64,000 nt of DNA, taken from assembly GCF_019968765.1 (NCBI RefSeq), contig NZ_CP074149.1, positions 2,480,001 to 2,544,000 of the forward strand, given 5' to 3'. This DNA is from Enterobacter sp. JBIWA008 (lineage in GTDB: Bacteria; Pseudomonadota; Gammaproteobacteria; Enterobacterales; Enterobacteriaceae). Both the position numbers and the translations under genes were made by a program. The notes beneath the pieces are model-generated. The model saw only the letters and a list, made by a program, of their open reading frames with translations. It was not told where the DNA came from and did no database searches. This document shows, piece after piece, positions 16,535-25,262 of this stretch (position 1 is its first letter; every line of letters begins with the position of its first letter).

Positions 16535-18019
16535 ATGGAAAACCAGATCAACGATCTCCGCAGCGCCATCGCCCTACTTCAGCGCCACGAAGGGCAGTAT
16601 CTTGAAACCGATCATCCGGTCGATCCCAACGCGGAGCTGGCGGGGGTCTATCGCCATATCGGCGCGGGTGGCACGGTAAAACGTCCAACCCGTACGGGCC
16701 CGGCCATGATGTTCAACAGCGTGAAGGGCTATCCGGGCTCCCGCATCCTGGTGGGCATGCACGCCAGCCGCGATCGCGCGGCGCTCCTTCTGGGATGCGA
16801 GCCCTCTGAACTGGCAAAACACGTCGGCCAGGCGGTGAAAAAGCCGGTGGCACCCGTTGTCGTCCCGGCCTCGCAGGCCCCCTGTCAGGAACAGGTCTTC
16901 TTCGCAGACGATCCTGACTTCGACCTGCGCAAGCTGCTTCCGGCACCCACCAACACGCCGATTGATGCCGGCCCGTTCTTCTGTCTGGGGCTGGTACTGG
17001 CAAGCGATCCGGAAGACAGCTCGCTGACGGACGTCACCATTCACCGCCTCTGCGTTCAGGAGCGCGACGAGCTTTCGATGTTCCTTGCCGCCGGTCGGCA
17101 TATCGAAGTTTTCCGCAAAAAGGCGGAAGAAGCCGGAAAACCGCTGCCGGTGACGATCAACATGGGTCTCGACCCCGCCATCTATATCGGTGCGTGCTTT
17201 GAGGCCCCCACCACGCCGTTTGGCTATCACGAGCTGGGCGTCGCCGGTGCGCTGCGCCAGCAGCCGGTCGAGCTGGTACAGGGCGTGGCGGTAAAAGAGA
17301 AAGCGATCGCGCGGGCGGAAATCATCATCGAGGGCGAACTGCTCCCGGGCGTGCGCGTGAGAGAAGATCAGCATACCAACACCGGCCACGCGATGCCGGA
17401 GTTCCCGGGCTACTGCGGTGAGGCGAACCCGTCCCTTCCGGTGATCAAAGTGAAAGCGGTGACCATGCGAAACCACGCGATCCTGCAAACGCTGGTGGGA
17501 CCGGGAGAAGAACATACCACGCTGGCCGGTTTGCCGACCGAGGCCAGCATCCGCAATGCCGTAGAAGAGGCGATTCCCGGCTTCCTGCAAAACGTCTATG
17601 CCCATACCGCGGGCGGCGGTAAGTTCCTCGGGATATTGCAGGTGAAAAAACGCCAGCCATCAGACGAAGGACGCCAGGGCCAGGCTGCGCTCATCGCCTT
17701 AGCCACCTATTCGGAGCTGAAAAACATTATTCTTGTCGACGAAGACGTGGATATTTTCGACAGCGACGACATCCTGTGGGCGATGACCACCCGCATGCAG
17801 GGCGATGTCAGCATCACCAATATCCCGGGGATCCGCGGCCACCAGCTGGATCCGTCCCAGTCGCCGGATTACAGCACCTCGATTCGCGGCAACGGCATTT
17901 CCTGCAAGACCATCTTCGACTGCACGGTGCCGTGGGCGCTGAAGGACCGCTTCGAGCGCGCGCCGTTTATGGAGGTAGATCCGCGTCCATGGGCGCCGGG
18001 ATTATTTGGCGGGAACTAA
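16535..18019 (+). CDS. aroY: Protocatechuate/gallate decarboxylase AroY, UbiD family
   Basis: A 494-residue UbiD-family decarboxylase that needs prenylated FMN. From memory the sequence is nearly the same as Enterobacter cloacae/Klebsiella AroY (MENQINDLRSAIALLQRH, then ETDHPVDPNAELAGVYRHIG), which converts protocatechuate to catechol non-oxidatively. The region GVRVREDQHTNTGHAMPEFP and PGYCGEANPSLP contains the conserved acidic and metal/flavin-binding positions of the family. The ribosome site is AGGGAGGA. Neither the usual partner genes of hydroxyarylic acid decarboxylase operons (B and D subunits) nor a ubiX-type flavin prenyltransferase lie alongside; cellular UbiX would have to supply the cofactor. 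A perfect palindromic terminator follows. Confidence 0.9.
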   Translation: MENQINDLRSAIALLQRHEGQYLETDHPVDPNAELAGVYRHIGAGGTVKRPTRTGPAMMFNSVKGYPGSRILVGMHASRDRAALLLGCEPSELAKHVGQAVKKPVAPVVVPASQAPCQEQVFFADDPDFDLRKLLPAPTNTPIDAGPFFCLGLVLASDPEDSSLTDVTIHRLCVQERDELSMFLAAGRHIEVFRKKAEEAGKPLPVTINMGLDPAIYIGACFEAPTTPFGYHELGVAGALRQQPVELVQGVAVKEKAIARAEIIIEGELLPGVRVREDQHTNTGHAMPEFPGYCGEANPSLPVIKVKAVTMRNHAILQTLVGPGEEHTTLAGLPTEASIRNAVEEAIPGFLQNVYAHTAGGGKFLGILQVKKRQPSDEGRQGQAALIALATYSELKNIILVDEDVDIFDSDDILWAMTTRMQGDVSITNIPGIRGHQLDPSQSPDYSTSIRGNGISCKTIFDCTVPWALKDRFERAPFMEVDPRPWAPGLFGGN

Positions 18020-18024
18020 TCACT

Positions 18025-18048
18025 AAAGGCCACGTTAACGTGGCCTTT
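18025..18048. terminator. Perfect palindromic terminator of aroY
   Basis: The 24 bases from AAAGGCCACGTT to AACGTGGCCTTT are a perfect palindrome lying six bases after the aroY stop and before the convergent gene at 18070. With A-rich and T-rich ends it can act in both directions. Confidence 0.8.
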
Positions 18049-18069
18049 ATCGTTATCCTCCTGGTGATT

Positions 18070-19512
18070 TTAGCGTTTCATCCGAGGTTTTTTCCGTTTA
18101 ATGCTCTGCGCCAGTGTCCAGGGGTCGTCATAGCCTGGTAATGGTGCTTTACGAGTTAAACCACCCCATGGTGAACGGTGTTCCTTTATCGTTTCCGGTA
18201 AATCATTAACTAACCGCTTCTCTTCCTCTAGAATTTTTTTTGTTAGTTTTGGAAGTCCTAAATATTGCGATAATGCATTAAAGTAATCGCCATAATTCTT
18301 ATAGGATATTTTGCGGAACATAAAAGGACTTAATGCGTCGATCACTCTGCGCTGTTTAACTGAAGAAGGAAGTAATGCAGCGAGTTTTTCATTAACTTCT
18401 GTAACGTTTACAGCATCTATATTCTTTGAAAGATTAAGATCAATTACCTCCTTGATTAAAAGGTATACTCCAAGCCTTAATTTTAATTTATCCTTAAAAC
18501 CCAGGTACATCTCTGGAATACCATAATGGACATCATCATATTCAGGTGCGCCCACAAATATCCAGTCATCCATTCCGGGTATCTTTTGTATACGGCTTGT
18601 TTTGATGGCAGACAGCGCATCGAAAAGACTGATTAACGTTAGTTTCGAGAGAAGGACGCAAACGTCGGGATTGATAATAATGGGCTGCACGAGATCCGGG
18701 ACCGGATCAACGACGTTGATGACAATATCCTTGTCTGCATCGATCGACGTATGAGTACAGACAAAGGTCCCGATCTTTTCAGGCGTTCCATTGTTACGAA
18801 CAATATGAGTCACACTATCTAATTGTGCCACCGCCTCCTCTATTCTCTGCCATCGGGGGGTATGCTCGCCCCCTTTACTCTCAAATACATGCCATTCACC
18901 CGCCTGGGTCTCAATAAGATAATCAGGCGTTTTTCGCTTGTGCTTATCCGGGTAAAATTGCAAAGACGCTTTATTAATCAGCCCGGCGTGAATAAAATGT
19001 TGTATCTGCTCATGTCTGGACCTGAGCCAGTAAACTGCCGACTGGAAGCAAAAAAAACCGCCGAGAATAAACGAGATAGTGGATTTTTCAGAAGTCTCAA
19101 TGCACTTATAAAATTTTCGCATTTTAAACGCCTTGCCCTGACTTATTTCAACGCATGATCCGGCAAGTTTTAATCTGGAGCGTGCATACCAGCCAATCCA
19201 TTTGTAAACTTTTTCATCTAAAATGCCGTCAGCCGTCCAGTCTATACACTGCGAATATCCGCATTCCAGTGCACCAGGGGTTGCAAGCAAGGACGTTTCA
19301 GCTACAAGCCTGTTCTCAGGCGGGGCCATGTCATTTTGTGGGACATAAGTAATGCAGGCAATTTCGTAGGAGGGATAAAGGATCCTTTTGTTAATCCCTT
19401 TTTTCTTATTGCTTAATTTTATTTCGTCAACTTCTACTTTTTTTTGATTCCATGCAGCCACGGACTCCGTTGAAACCTCCCAGTATTCAAAAACGTTCCC
19501 ACTGTTTTTCAT
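18070..19512 (-). CDS. Orphan protein with a PD-(D/E)XK nuclease-like motif
   Basis: A 480-residue protein I cannot assign to a named family. The centre carries TPDYLIETQAGEWHVFESKG: D197 after P196 and E211-x-K213 on the next strand, the spacing of the PD-(D/E)XK nuclease core, followed by a helix QRIEEAVAQLD. The N-terminal 140 residues are beta-rich with VPQNDMAPPENRLVAETSLL; the C-terminal 200 residues are helical and end in a basic tail (KRKKPRMKR). No signal peptide or membrane span is visible. The gene is much richer in AT than its neighbours, stands alone on the minus strand and separates aroY from the VF530–digH pair, which suggests acquisition. It may be a defence nuclease or a transposon-type endonuclease, but that is inference. 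Confidence 0.7.
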   Translation of the reverse strand: MKNSGNVFEYWEVSTESVAAWNQKKVEVDEIKLSNKKKGINKRILYPSYEIACITYVPQNDMAPPENRLVAETSLLATPGALECGYSQCIDWTADGILDEKVYKWIGWYARSRLKLAGSCVEISQGKAFKMRKFYKCIETSEKSTISFILGGFFCFQSAVYWLRSRHEQIQHFIHAGLINKASLQFYPDKHKRKTPDYLIETQAGEWHVFESKGGEHTPRWQRIEEAVAQLDSVTHIVRNNGTPEKIGTFVCTHTSIDADKDIVINVVDPVPDLVQPIIINPDVCVLLSKLTLISLFDALSAIKTSRIQKIPGMDDWIFVGAPEYDDVHYGIPEMYLGFKDKLKLRLGVYLLIKEVIDLNLSKNIDAVNVTEVNEKLAALLPSSVKQRRVIDALSPFMFRKISYKNYGDYFNALSQYLGLPKLTKKILEEEKRLVNDLPETIKEHRSPWGGLTRKAPLPGYDDPWTLAQSIKRKKPRMKR

Positions 19513-19684
19513 ATTCTGTTTTTTCCTGAGCGCTAATTGCAGGTTATTGAGCCACCATTATTATACCGTTTTGGGTAAAATTCATGACGCTCAAATAAGG
19601 TAGGTTTGTTGCCGCTTCCCCCACTTTCTTGTACCCTTTCACCGGTAACCCTGCCCCCACAAACATTGAGACATCCGGACACCT

Positions 19685-19972
19685 ATGACTGCACATATTT
19701 CCAAAGATCCTTTGCATGGCGTAACGCTGGAGATGATGGTCAACGCCCTGGTGGCGAAATATGGCTGGAGCGAGCTGGGTGACCGCATAAAAATTAACTG
19801 TTTCAGAAAAGACCCCAGCGTTAAATCGAGCCTGAAATTTCTGCGCCGCACCCCGTGGGCGCGCGCGGAGGTTGAAGCCCTGTATCTGGACTCCCTCAAC
19901 GATGAGGTAAGCACCGAACAGGCGGCGCCCGCCTTTAATCCCTGGGCCAACAGTCGGATTATCAAGAGCTAA
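19685..19972 (+). CDS. VF530 family (DUF2132) DNA-binding protein
   Basis: A 95-residue protein beginning [20 protein letters not shown]. The pattern [10 protein letters not shown]...[19 protein letters not shown] and [21 protein letters not shown] (here [10 protein letters not shown]) is diagnostic for the VF530 family, small SAP-like helical proteins thought to bind DNA. It lies seven bases before digH on the same strand and is probably co-transcribed with it. The 172 bases upstream hold no other gene that I can support. Confidence 0.88.
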   Translation: MTAHISKDPLHGVTLEMMVNALVAKYGWSELGDRIKINCFRKDPSVKSSLKFLRRTPWARAEVEALYLDSLNDEVSTEQAAPAFNPWANSRIIKS

Positions 19973-19979
19973 TACGCAC

Positions 19980-21272
19980 ATGACGCGACACGTAAAACGG
20001 ATTGGTGCGCTGGCTGCCTGCGCGCTTTTACTTGTGAGCTGCTCCTCCAAACCACCCAAATCACTGGTTACCCCTCTTCCCAGCGTCAGTAAACCGACGC
20101 AGCAGGCAAACGAGCCAATGCGCGGGATCTGGCTGGCGACCGTCTCGCGTCTCGACTGGCCGCCGGTGGCCTCGGTGAATGGCCGCAGCGCGGACCAGCG
20201 CATCGCGATGCAAAAGCAGGCCCTGATAGCAAAGCTCGACAACCTTAAGCAGCTCGGCATCAACACGGTCTTTTTCCAGGTGAAGCCGGACAGCACGGCC
20301 CTCTGGTCATCCAAAATTTTACCGTGGTCGGATATGCTGACCGGCAACATCGGCGAGTATCCTGGATACGATCCGCTGCAGTTTATGCTGGATGAAGCGC
20401 ACAAGCGCGGCATGAAGGTCCATGCCTGGTTTAACCCCTATCGCGTGTCGACCAACACGAAGCCGTCCACCATCGCCGCGCTGAACCGGACCGCCTATCA
20501 GGCTCCGTCCAGCGTCTATGTCCAGCATCCGGAGTGGGTGCGCATCTCAGGCGACCGCTTTGTGCTCGATCCGGGCATTCCCGACGTGCGGGACTGGATA
20601 ACCAAAGTAGTTACCGAAGTGGTGGCGAACTACCCGGTAGACGGCGTGCAGTTTGATGATTACTTCTATGCCGAATCGCCGGGCTCCGCGCTCAATGATT
20701 CGCAGACCTGGCGGCAGTACGGCCAGGGATTTGCCTCAAAGGCCGACTGGCGAAGACACAACACGCAGCAGCTGATCGTCCAGGTCTCCCGGGCGATTAA
20801 ACAGACCAGGCCCGACGTGGAGTTTGGCGTCAGCCCGGCGGGCGTGTGGCGTAACCGCTCCTTTGACCCGGCAGGTTCGGACACCCGCGGCGCCGCGGCC
20901 TACGATGAATCCTACGCCGATACGCGTCAGTGGGTGCAGCAGGGCCTGCTGGACTACATCGCTCCGCAGATTTACTGGCCCTTCGCCCGGGATGCCGCGC
21001 GCTACGACGTGCTGACCAAATGGTGGGCCGACGTGGTAAAGCCGACCCACACTCGCCTGTATATCGGCATTGCGTTCTACAAGGTGGGCGAGCCGTCGAG
21101 AAACGAGCCGGACTGGACGGTTCAGGGCGGCGTGCCGGAGCTGAAAAAGCAGCTCGATCTCAACGATTCGCTGCCCAACGTCAACGGCACCATCCTGTTC
21201 CGGGAAGATTACCTGAACCAGCCGCAGACGCAGCAGGCGGTGAACTACCTGAAAGGACGCTGGGGAAGCTAA
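19980..21272 (+). CDS. digH: Divisome-localised glycosyl hydrolase lipoprotein DigH
   Basis: A 430-residue outer-membrane lipoprotein, clearly the counterpart of E. coli DigH (YddW). The lipobox is LLVSC near residue 21 followed by SSKPPKS, and the GHL10 catalytic domain starts at MRGIWLATVSRLDWPP. Conserved stretches include FFQVKPD, HAWFNPYRVS, DGVQFDDYFY and YIAPQIYWPF. DigH cleaves denuded glycan strands of septal peptidoglycan during division. No strong Shine-Dalgarno precedes the ATG, so translation may be coupled to the VF530 gene seven bases upstream. A strong terminator follows. Confidence 0.94.
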   Translation: MTRHVKRIGALAACALLLVSCSSKPPKSLVTPLPSVSKPTQQANEPMRGIWLATVSRLDWPPVASVNGRSADQRIAMQKQALIAKLDNLKQLGINTVFFQVKPDSTALWSSKILPWSDMLTGNIGEYPGYDPLQFMLDEAHKRGMKVHAWFNPYRVSTNTKPSTIAALNRTAYQAPSSVYVQHPEWVRISGDRFVLDPGIPDVRDWITKVVTEVVANYPVDGVQFDDYFYAESPGSALNDSQTWRQYGQGFASKADWRRHNTQQLIVQVSRAIKQTRPDVEFGVSPAGVWRNRSFDPAGSDTRGAAAYDESYADTRQWVQQGLLDYIAPQIYWPFARDAARYDVLTKWWADVVKPTHTRLYIGIAFYKVGEPSRNEPDWTVQGGVPELKKQLDLNDSLPNVNGTILFREDYLNQPQTQQAVNYLKGRWGS

Positions 21273-21280
21273 GTAACTAC

Positions 21281-21313
21281 CAGGCAGAAACGCCCGTTTC
21301 TGCCTGTTTTTTT
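21281..21313 (+). terminator. Rho-independent terminator of digH
   Basis: CAGGCAGAAACG pairs with CGTTTCTGCCTG around a two-base loop (21281–21306) and is followed by seven T. The T-run touches the stop codon of the convergent dsbG gene. Confidence 0.88.
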
Positions 21314-22070
21314 ACGGCTTCGGCCCGAACATCGCCTCAAGCTGCTGCGCATCCGGCATACCGACCACCTGCTGCAGCTCATTTTCCGCATTCAGATAGT
21401 AAATGGCCGGCGTGGCGTTAGCGCCCAGGCTGTCCATCAGCGTCTGGTGCTTCTGCAGGATCTCTACCGTTTCACGCGAAGCGTCCCCTTCTGGCTTGGG
21501 TAACTTTTTCCCACCGGAAAGCTCGTATTCGCGCCAGGCCGAAACAGGATCTTTCGCATTCATAATCGCTGAGGCGTTACGCCCGCTGTTGGGGTTGAGA
21601 AACGCCACCAGCAGCGTGTTGAGCTGAACCTTGCCCGCCTTCACCCACGGCTGCGCTTCGGCCCAGAACTGCTTGCAGTACGGACAGAACGGATCGGCGA
21701 AGACAAAGACTTTACGCGGAGCGTTTTCAGCACCTTCCTTCAGGGAATGTGTCGCGTTGAGCTTTTTCCACATCTCGCGCCCTATTGGGGCGTAGATCTC
21801 TTTCTGGAAATAGCCCTCGCTAAGGTTCTTCCCTTTGTCATCATAAAGATAGCCCGAGATCACGTGCTTGCCGTCCGGGGTTAAAAAGAGCGTCACGCCC
21901 ATATCCTGATACTGCCCCAGCCAGGCGGGCGCGCCGCCGGGCGCATCCAGCCTCTTGATGATTTTAATGTCCTGCTGCTCGCTGAAGTGCTTCACCACGT
22001 CCGGTATGGCATCAGCCGCCTGTACCAGCCCTGACGTCGCCAGCGCCGAAAGTAACAGTAATTTTTTCAT
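21312..22070 (-). CDS. dsbG: DsbG-like periplasmic thiol:disulfide isomerase/sulfenic acid reductase
   Basis: A 252-residue exported thioredoxin-fold protein with signal peptide MKKLLLLSALATSGLVQA. An N-terminal dimerisation domain (IPDVVKHFSEQQDIKIIKRL) is followed by the redox domain with active site FADPFCPYCKQF and the cis-proline loop NATPAIYYL. In E. coli DsbG rescues sulfenylated cysteines and is kept reduced by DsbD. Here it lies 41 bases after scsC at the end of an scsABC-dsbG array, in the place where Salmonella has scsD, so ScsB is a likely electron donor. A GC hairpin between scsC and dsbG may reduce read-through. Confidence 0.9.
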   Translation of the reverse strand: MKKLLLLSALATSGLVQAADAIPDVVKHFSEQQDIKIIKRLDAPGGAPAWLGQYQDMGVTLFLTPDGKHVISGYLYDDKGKNLSEGYFQKEIYAPIGREMWKKLNATHSLKEGAENAPRKVFVFADPFCPYCKQFWAEAQPWVKAGKVQLNTLLVAFLNPNSGRNASAIMNAKDPVSAWREYELSGGKKLPKPEGDASRETVEILQKHQTLMDSLGANATPAIYYLNAENELQQVVGMPDAQQLEAMFGPKP

Positions 22071-22088
22071 TTCCCTCTCCGGTTTGTC

Positions 22089-22105
22089 GGGGGCATTCCG
22101 CCCCC
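22089..22105 (-). terminator. GC hairpin between scsC and dsbG, possible attenuator
   Basis: GGGGGC (22089–22094) pairs with GCCCCC (22100–22105) across a five-base loop. On the coding (minus) strand no T-run follows, so it is more likely an mRNA-stabilising or partial termination element than a full terminator. Confidence 0.45.
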
Positions 22106-22111
22106 TTCAGG

Positions 22112-22723
22112 TTAGCGGTTTTTCAGTGCGTCACTGACCATTTCGTCGAACTGTTCAAAAGGCACCCAGCCGGGCAGCAATCCCTCGCCGATGAGCGTGG
22201 CGGGCGTGCCCTGAATACCCATTTTTTCCGCGACGATCAGGCTGCGCTTAATCGTCATCAGACTCTCGTCATCCGGCATCGCGACGCTCACGCCCGCCCG
22301 CTTCTGCGCCTCCTGAATGCTGGCGTCATCGTGGTAACCTTTTTTGGCCATCAGGGTATGGTTCAGCTTCATAAACTGCCCGGGCTCCTGACGCCAGAGC
22401 GTTAACGCATCGCGCGCGGCGGTTAGCGAACTTTCCGAGCGGAAAGGCAAAAACTTAAAGACCACCGCGACGTCCGGATGCTTTTCAACAATCTTCTCCA
22501 GGTACGGATCGAATTTTTTACAGTACGGACAGTTGTAGTCGGTAAACACCACCAGGGTGAGCTTTGGGTTTTTCGCGCCGATGCGCGGGGAGTTCGGATC
22601 GTTAAACAGGAAATCAGCGATCGTCTTCTGCGCCCACTGCTCCTGGTCCGGCGTCAGCGGCTGGGCAGAGAACGCCTGAACCGGGGCCAGCAGGAGCAGA
22701 AGCGTAATAAGGAATTTTTTCAT
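22112..22723 (-). CDS. scsC: ScsC, periplasmic DsbA-like copper-tolerance thiol protein
   Basis: A 203-residue exported thioredoxin-fold protein: signal peptide MKKFLITLLLLLAPVQAFSA, active site C65-P-Y-C68 in FTDYNCPYCKKF, helical insertion, and cis-proline loop GTPATLIGEGLLPGW. ScsC proteins bind copper and protect periplasmic thiols from copper-induced misoxidation; ScsB keeps them reduced. An N-terminal stretch LTPDQEQWAQKTIADFLFND before the fold is a possible oligomerisation stalk, shorter than in the trimeric Proteus protein. It starts seven bases after the scsB stop. Confidence 0.9.
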   Translation of the reverse strand: MKKFLITLLLLLAPVQAFSAQPLTPDQEQWAQKTIADFLFNDPNSPRIGAKNPKLTLVVFTDYNCPYCKKFDPYLEKIVEKHPDVAVVFKFLPFRSESSLTAARDALTLWRQEPGQFMKLNHTLMAKKGYHDDASIQEAQKRAGVSVAMPDDESLMTIKRSLIVAEKMGIQGTPATLIGEGLLPGWVPFEQFDEMVSDALKNR

Positions 22724-22730
22724 AACACAG

Positions 22731-24755
22731 TTAGCCTTTTGCGTTGTTCAGGGTGGCGATCAGAGTGCGCTTGTCCAGCAGCGGCGAGAGGATTTCCCCC
22801 CCAGACAGGCCGGGGCCATACACCGCGTTAAACGGAATGGCGTAACGGTTTCGCTTCGCCAGAAAATCCGCGATAAACGCGGACGGCTGGCTCCAGTCTC
22901 CGCGCAGGGCGACCACGTCCGGCTCGCGCAGCGCGGCAATAATGTCCGGCTGATTGAGCACCCGATGCTCGTTAACTTTGCAGGTCACGCACCAGTCCGC
23001 CGAGATATCCACAAACACCCGCTTCCCCTGCGCCAGCGCCTGCTGGATGGCTTCCTCGCTGAGCGGCTGCCACGGGATGGTCTGAGCGGCATTCTGCGCC
23101 ATAGCGTCAGACGGCGCGCTAAGCAGCCCGCGCGCCTGATACCCGCCGAGTGCCGACAGCGCGATCATAACGATCCAAAACAATGGGGAGGATTTTTGCC
23201 CCTTCAGCGCGAACAGCGCCAGCGCGACGGCGATTAGCACCAGCATCACAATCTGGCTGACCGCCTCGCCCAGATGCACGCTTAACAATGTTGCCAGCCA
23301 CAGGCTGGAGGCCAGCATCATCAGGCCAAGAACGACTTTTAGCGTATTCATCCAGCGGCCAGGTTTCGGCAGCAGCGTGGCCGTTTTCGGCACCAGGGCA
23401 ACAAACAGCCACGGCAGGCTCATGCCCACGCCGAGCATCAGGAAGATCAGCCACAGGGAGTGCAGCGGCGCGCCAAGGGCAAAGGCGACCGCCGTACCGA
23501 GGAACGGCGCGGAGCACGGCGTCGCCAGCAGCGTGGCGAACATCCCTTCGCAGAAGCTGCCGCCGATCCCCGCTCCTCCTGCCGTAGCCAGCCGTTCCGT
23601 GGCGGCGGAAGGCAGCAGCATCTCAAACACGCCAAACAGGTTCAGCGCAAACAGGAAGGTGACGGTGACCATCAGGCCGATAAACCACGGGTTCTGGAAC
23701 TGAATGCCCCACCCCAGCGACGCTCCGGCCAGCTTCAGCGCGGTCACCATCCCCGCCAGCAGCATAAAGGAGGTGAGGATCCCGGCGCTGGTGGCCAGAA
23801 AGCGCAGCCTGATCGCGCGCCTGTCCGATCCCGCCTGCAGGATGCCGTTAAGCTTCATGCCCATGACCGGCAGCACGCAGGGCATCAGGTTGAGGATCAG
23901 CCCGCCCAGCAGGGCAAAGAGCACCATTTTTCCCGTCCCTTCAGGCGCAGAAGACGTAGCTGGCGTCGCGCCAACGGTCATGGTGGTTTGCTGCGCATTG
24001 CCGCCACTGGTCAGCACAAACGACAGCCTCTTGCCTTCCAGCGAGGTGGGCTTATCGCCCCATTCGTCGGTCACGGGTACCGTCACCCGAAGGGTATTGC
24101 CGTCATGTTTGATAACCGGCTCGCCGGGAAGAATGTCGCCCTCCAGCGGGTCAAAGTAGATCCCCGGATTATCCCACTTCCCGTCCGTCGTGCCGGTAAT
24201 CACCAGCTTGTCGCCAGAGAGCCAGGCGGTGAGATCCGTGGATACGCCAGTCGTACCGGGCACGGCGCGCATCGCCTGCTTGAACTCACTGCGGAAGCCC
24301 TCATCCACCGGCTGGGTAAAATCGAGGTGCAGCGGGTAGTCCGTCAGCAGGCAGACGTTACTGCACGTCGAGAGCGTGAGCGTTCCGTCGAGCGTATCGC
24401 CCTTCACCCCGTCGAGCGCGATCGGGATAGTGACCTTATCGTGATAGCCCTGCGTGGTCATGCCGGAGATATCGAAGCGCGACGGGACCGGCCAGGACCA
24501 GCTATCCGTTACGCCTTCCGGCCAGCTGATTTTTGGCGCGACGCCGCCCTCGCCCGGCGATCGCCAGTAGGTTTTCCAGCCGGGCTTTAGCTCAACGGTG
24601 AGCAGGCCCTTAATGTGCGTTTGTTCCCTCTCCGCCTGAAAGCGGATGCGGGCGTGATCGTTTTGTGGGGAGACCAGCCAGCCGGTGTCTGCCGCATGGG
24701 CAACGCCGATGCAGAACAGCCACAGGAAGACGAATCCCCTGAAGAGGTTAACCAT
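22731..24755 (-). CDS. scsB: ScsB, DsbD-like membrane thiol reductant transporter
   Basis: A 674-residue three-part protein. Signal peptide to about residue 21; a periplasmic N-terminal domain (to about 265) with LSTCSNVCLLTDYPLHLDF carrying a cysteine pair; about eight membrane helices (about 275–555) with the DsbD-type cysteines in LNLMPCVLPVMG and ATPCSAPFLG; and a C-terminal thioredoxin domain with SADWCVTCKVNE. It moves electrons from cytoplasmic thioredoxin to periplasmic ScsC and probably DsbG. It is the second gene of scsA–scsB–scsC–dsbG; scsA ends 48 bases upstream. Confidence 0.93.
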   Translation of the reverse strand: MVNLFRGFVFLWLFCIGVAHAADTGWLVSPQNDHARIRFQAEREQTHIKGLLTVELKPGWKTYWRSPGEGGVAPKISWPEGVTDSWSWPVPSRFDISGMTTQGYHDKVTIPIALDGVKGDTLDGTLTLSTCSNVCLLTDYPLHLDFTQPVDEGFRSEFKQAMRAVPGTTGVSTDLTAWLSGDKLVITGTTDGKWDNPGIYFDPLEGDILPGEPVIKHDGNTLRVTVPVTDEWGDKPTSLEGKRLSFVLTSGGNAQQTTMTVGATPATSSAPEGTGKMVLFALLGGLILNLMPCVLPVMGMKLNGILQAGSDRRAIRLRFLATSAGILTSFMLLAGMVTALKLAGASLGWGIQFQNPWFIGLMVTVTFLFALNLFGVFEMLLPSAATERLATAGGAGIGGSFCEGMFATLLATPCSAPFLGTAVAFALGAPLHSLWLIFLMLGVGMSLPWLFVALVPKTATLLPKPGRWMNTLKVVLGLMMLASSLWLATLLSVHLGEAVSQIVMLVLIAVALALFALKGQKSSPLFWIVMIALSALGGYQARGLLSAPSDAMAQNAAQTIPWQPLSEEAIQQALAQGKRVFVDISADWCVTCKVNEHRVLNQPDIIAALREPDVVALRGDWSQPSAFIADFLAKRNRYAIPFNAVYGPGLSGGEILSPLLDKRTLIATLNNAKG

Positions 24756-24803
24756 GTTTTACTCCGTGATCAGTGAAAAATTATCGTGTGGAGACGATGG
24801 TTT

Positions 24804-25175
24804 TCATTCACGGAAAACGCAGTTTTTAAGGTGTATTCGGGGAGGCGGTGCCTGAACGGGCTGTTCTGCGGGAGCGAATGCCCGCCCTTGCGTAAACAGC
24901 TGCAGCAGCGCGAAGAAGATAATGATGGCCGGCAGCGCGCCGTCGAAGAACAGCGGCTGGGCACAAAGCAGCGAGTGTGCGCCCAGCTGACAGGGCGACA
25001 GGCCAGGCTCTTCCGTGTTGCTGCTTTGAGCCGGGGCATCAGCACTCAGGGAAATCTGCGGATCCAGTCCCTGTAAAAAATGGTTGAGCATCACAGCACG
25101 CTGCACGAGGCAAAGCGCCATCGCGAGACTGGTGACGATCAAAAGCCATTTTCCGAGGAGCTGACGGTTGCGCAT
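24804..25175 (-). CDS. scsA: ScsA-like copper-sensitivity suppressor membrane protein
   Basis: A 123-residue protein with a membrane segment near each end (LLGKWLLIVTSLAMALCLVQ and LPAIIIFFALLQLF) and a periplasmic loop with cysteines in GLSPCQLGAHSLLCAQPLFF, which could bind copper. Position just before scsB and this layout fit ScsA. The start is taken at ATG 25175 (TGGA upstream); the frame extends to an ATG at 25214 without a better ribosome site. It follows the sigma-factor gene by 87 bases on the same strand, so the scs genes could be read from an upstream promoter or from their own. Confidence 0.75.
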   Translation of the reverse strand: MRNRQLLGKWLLIVTSLAMALCLVQRAVMLNHFLQGLDPQISLSADAPAQSSNTEEPGLSPCQLGAHSLLCAQPLFFDGALPAIIIFFALLQLFTQGRAFAPAEQPVQAPPPRIHLKNCVFRE

Positions 25176-25262
25176 AATATTCCAGAGTGACGAGACGCCC
25201 AGATCATAAACCATAGTGATGAATCTACAAGTGCCGGAAGTGTAAGGTTTTGTCTGTCGCCG

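Noticed and set aside
16574..17605. 343-codon minus-strand frame opposite aroY
   Set aside because: Antisense to a near-certain AroY; no recognisable protein and no ribosome site.
19544..20413. 289-codon minus-strand frame opposite the VF530 and digH genes
   Set aside because: It lies antisense to two clearly conserved genes and has Cys/Ser/Arg-rich composition typical of a shadow frame.
24804..25214. scsA start at 25214
   Set aside because: The extra 13 residues lack a ribosome site and delay the membrane segment; ATG 25175 is preferred though not certain.
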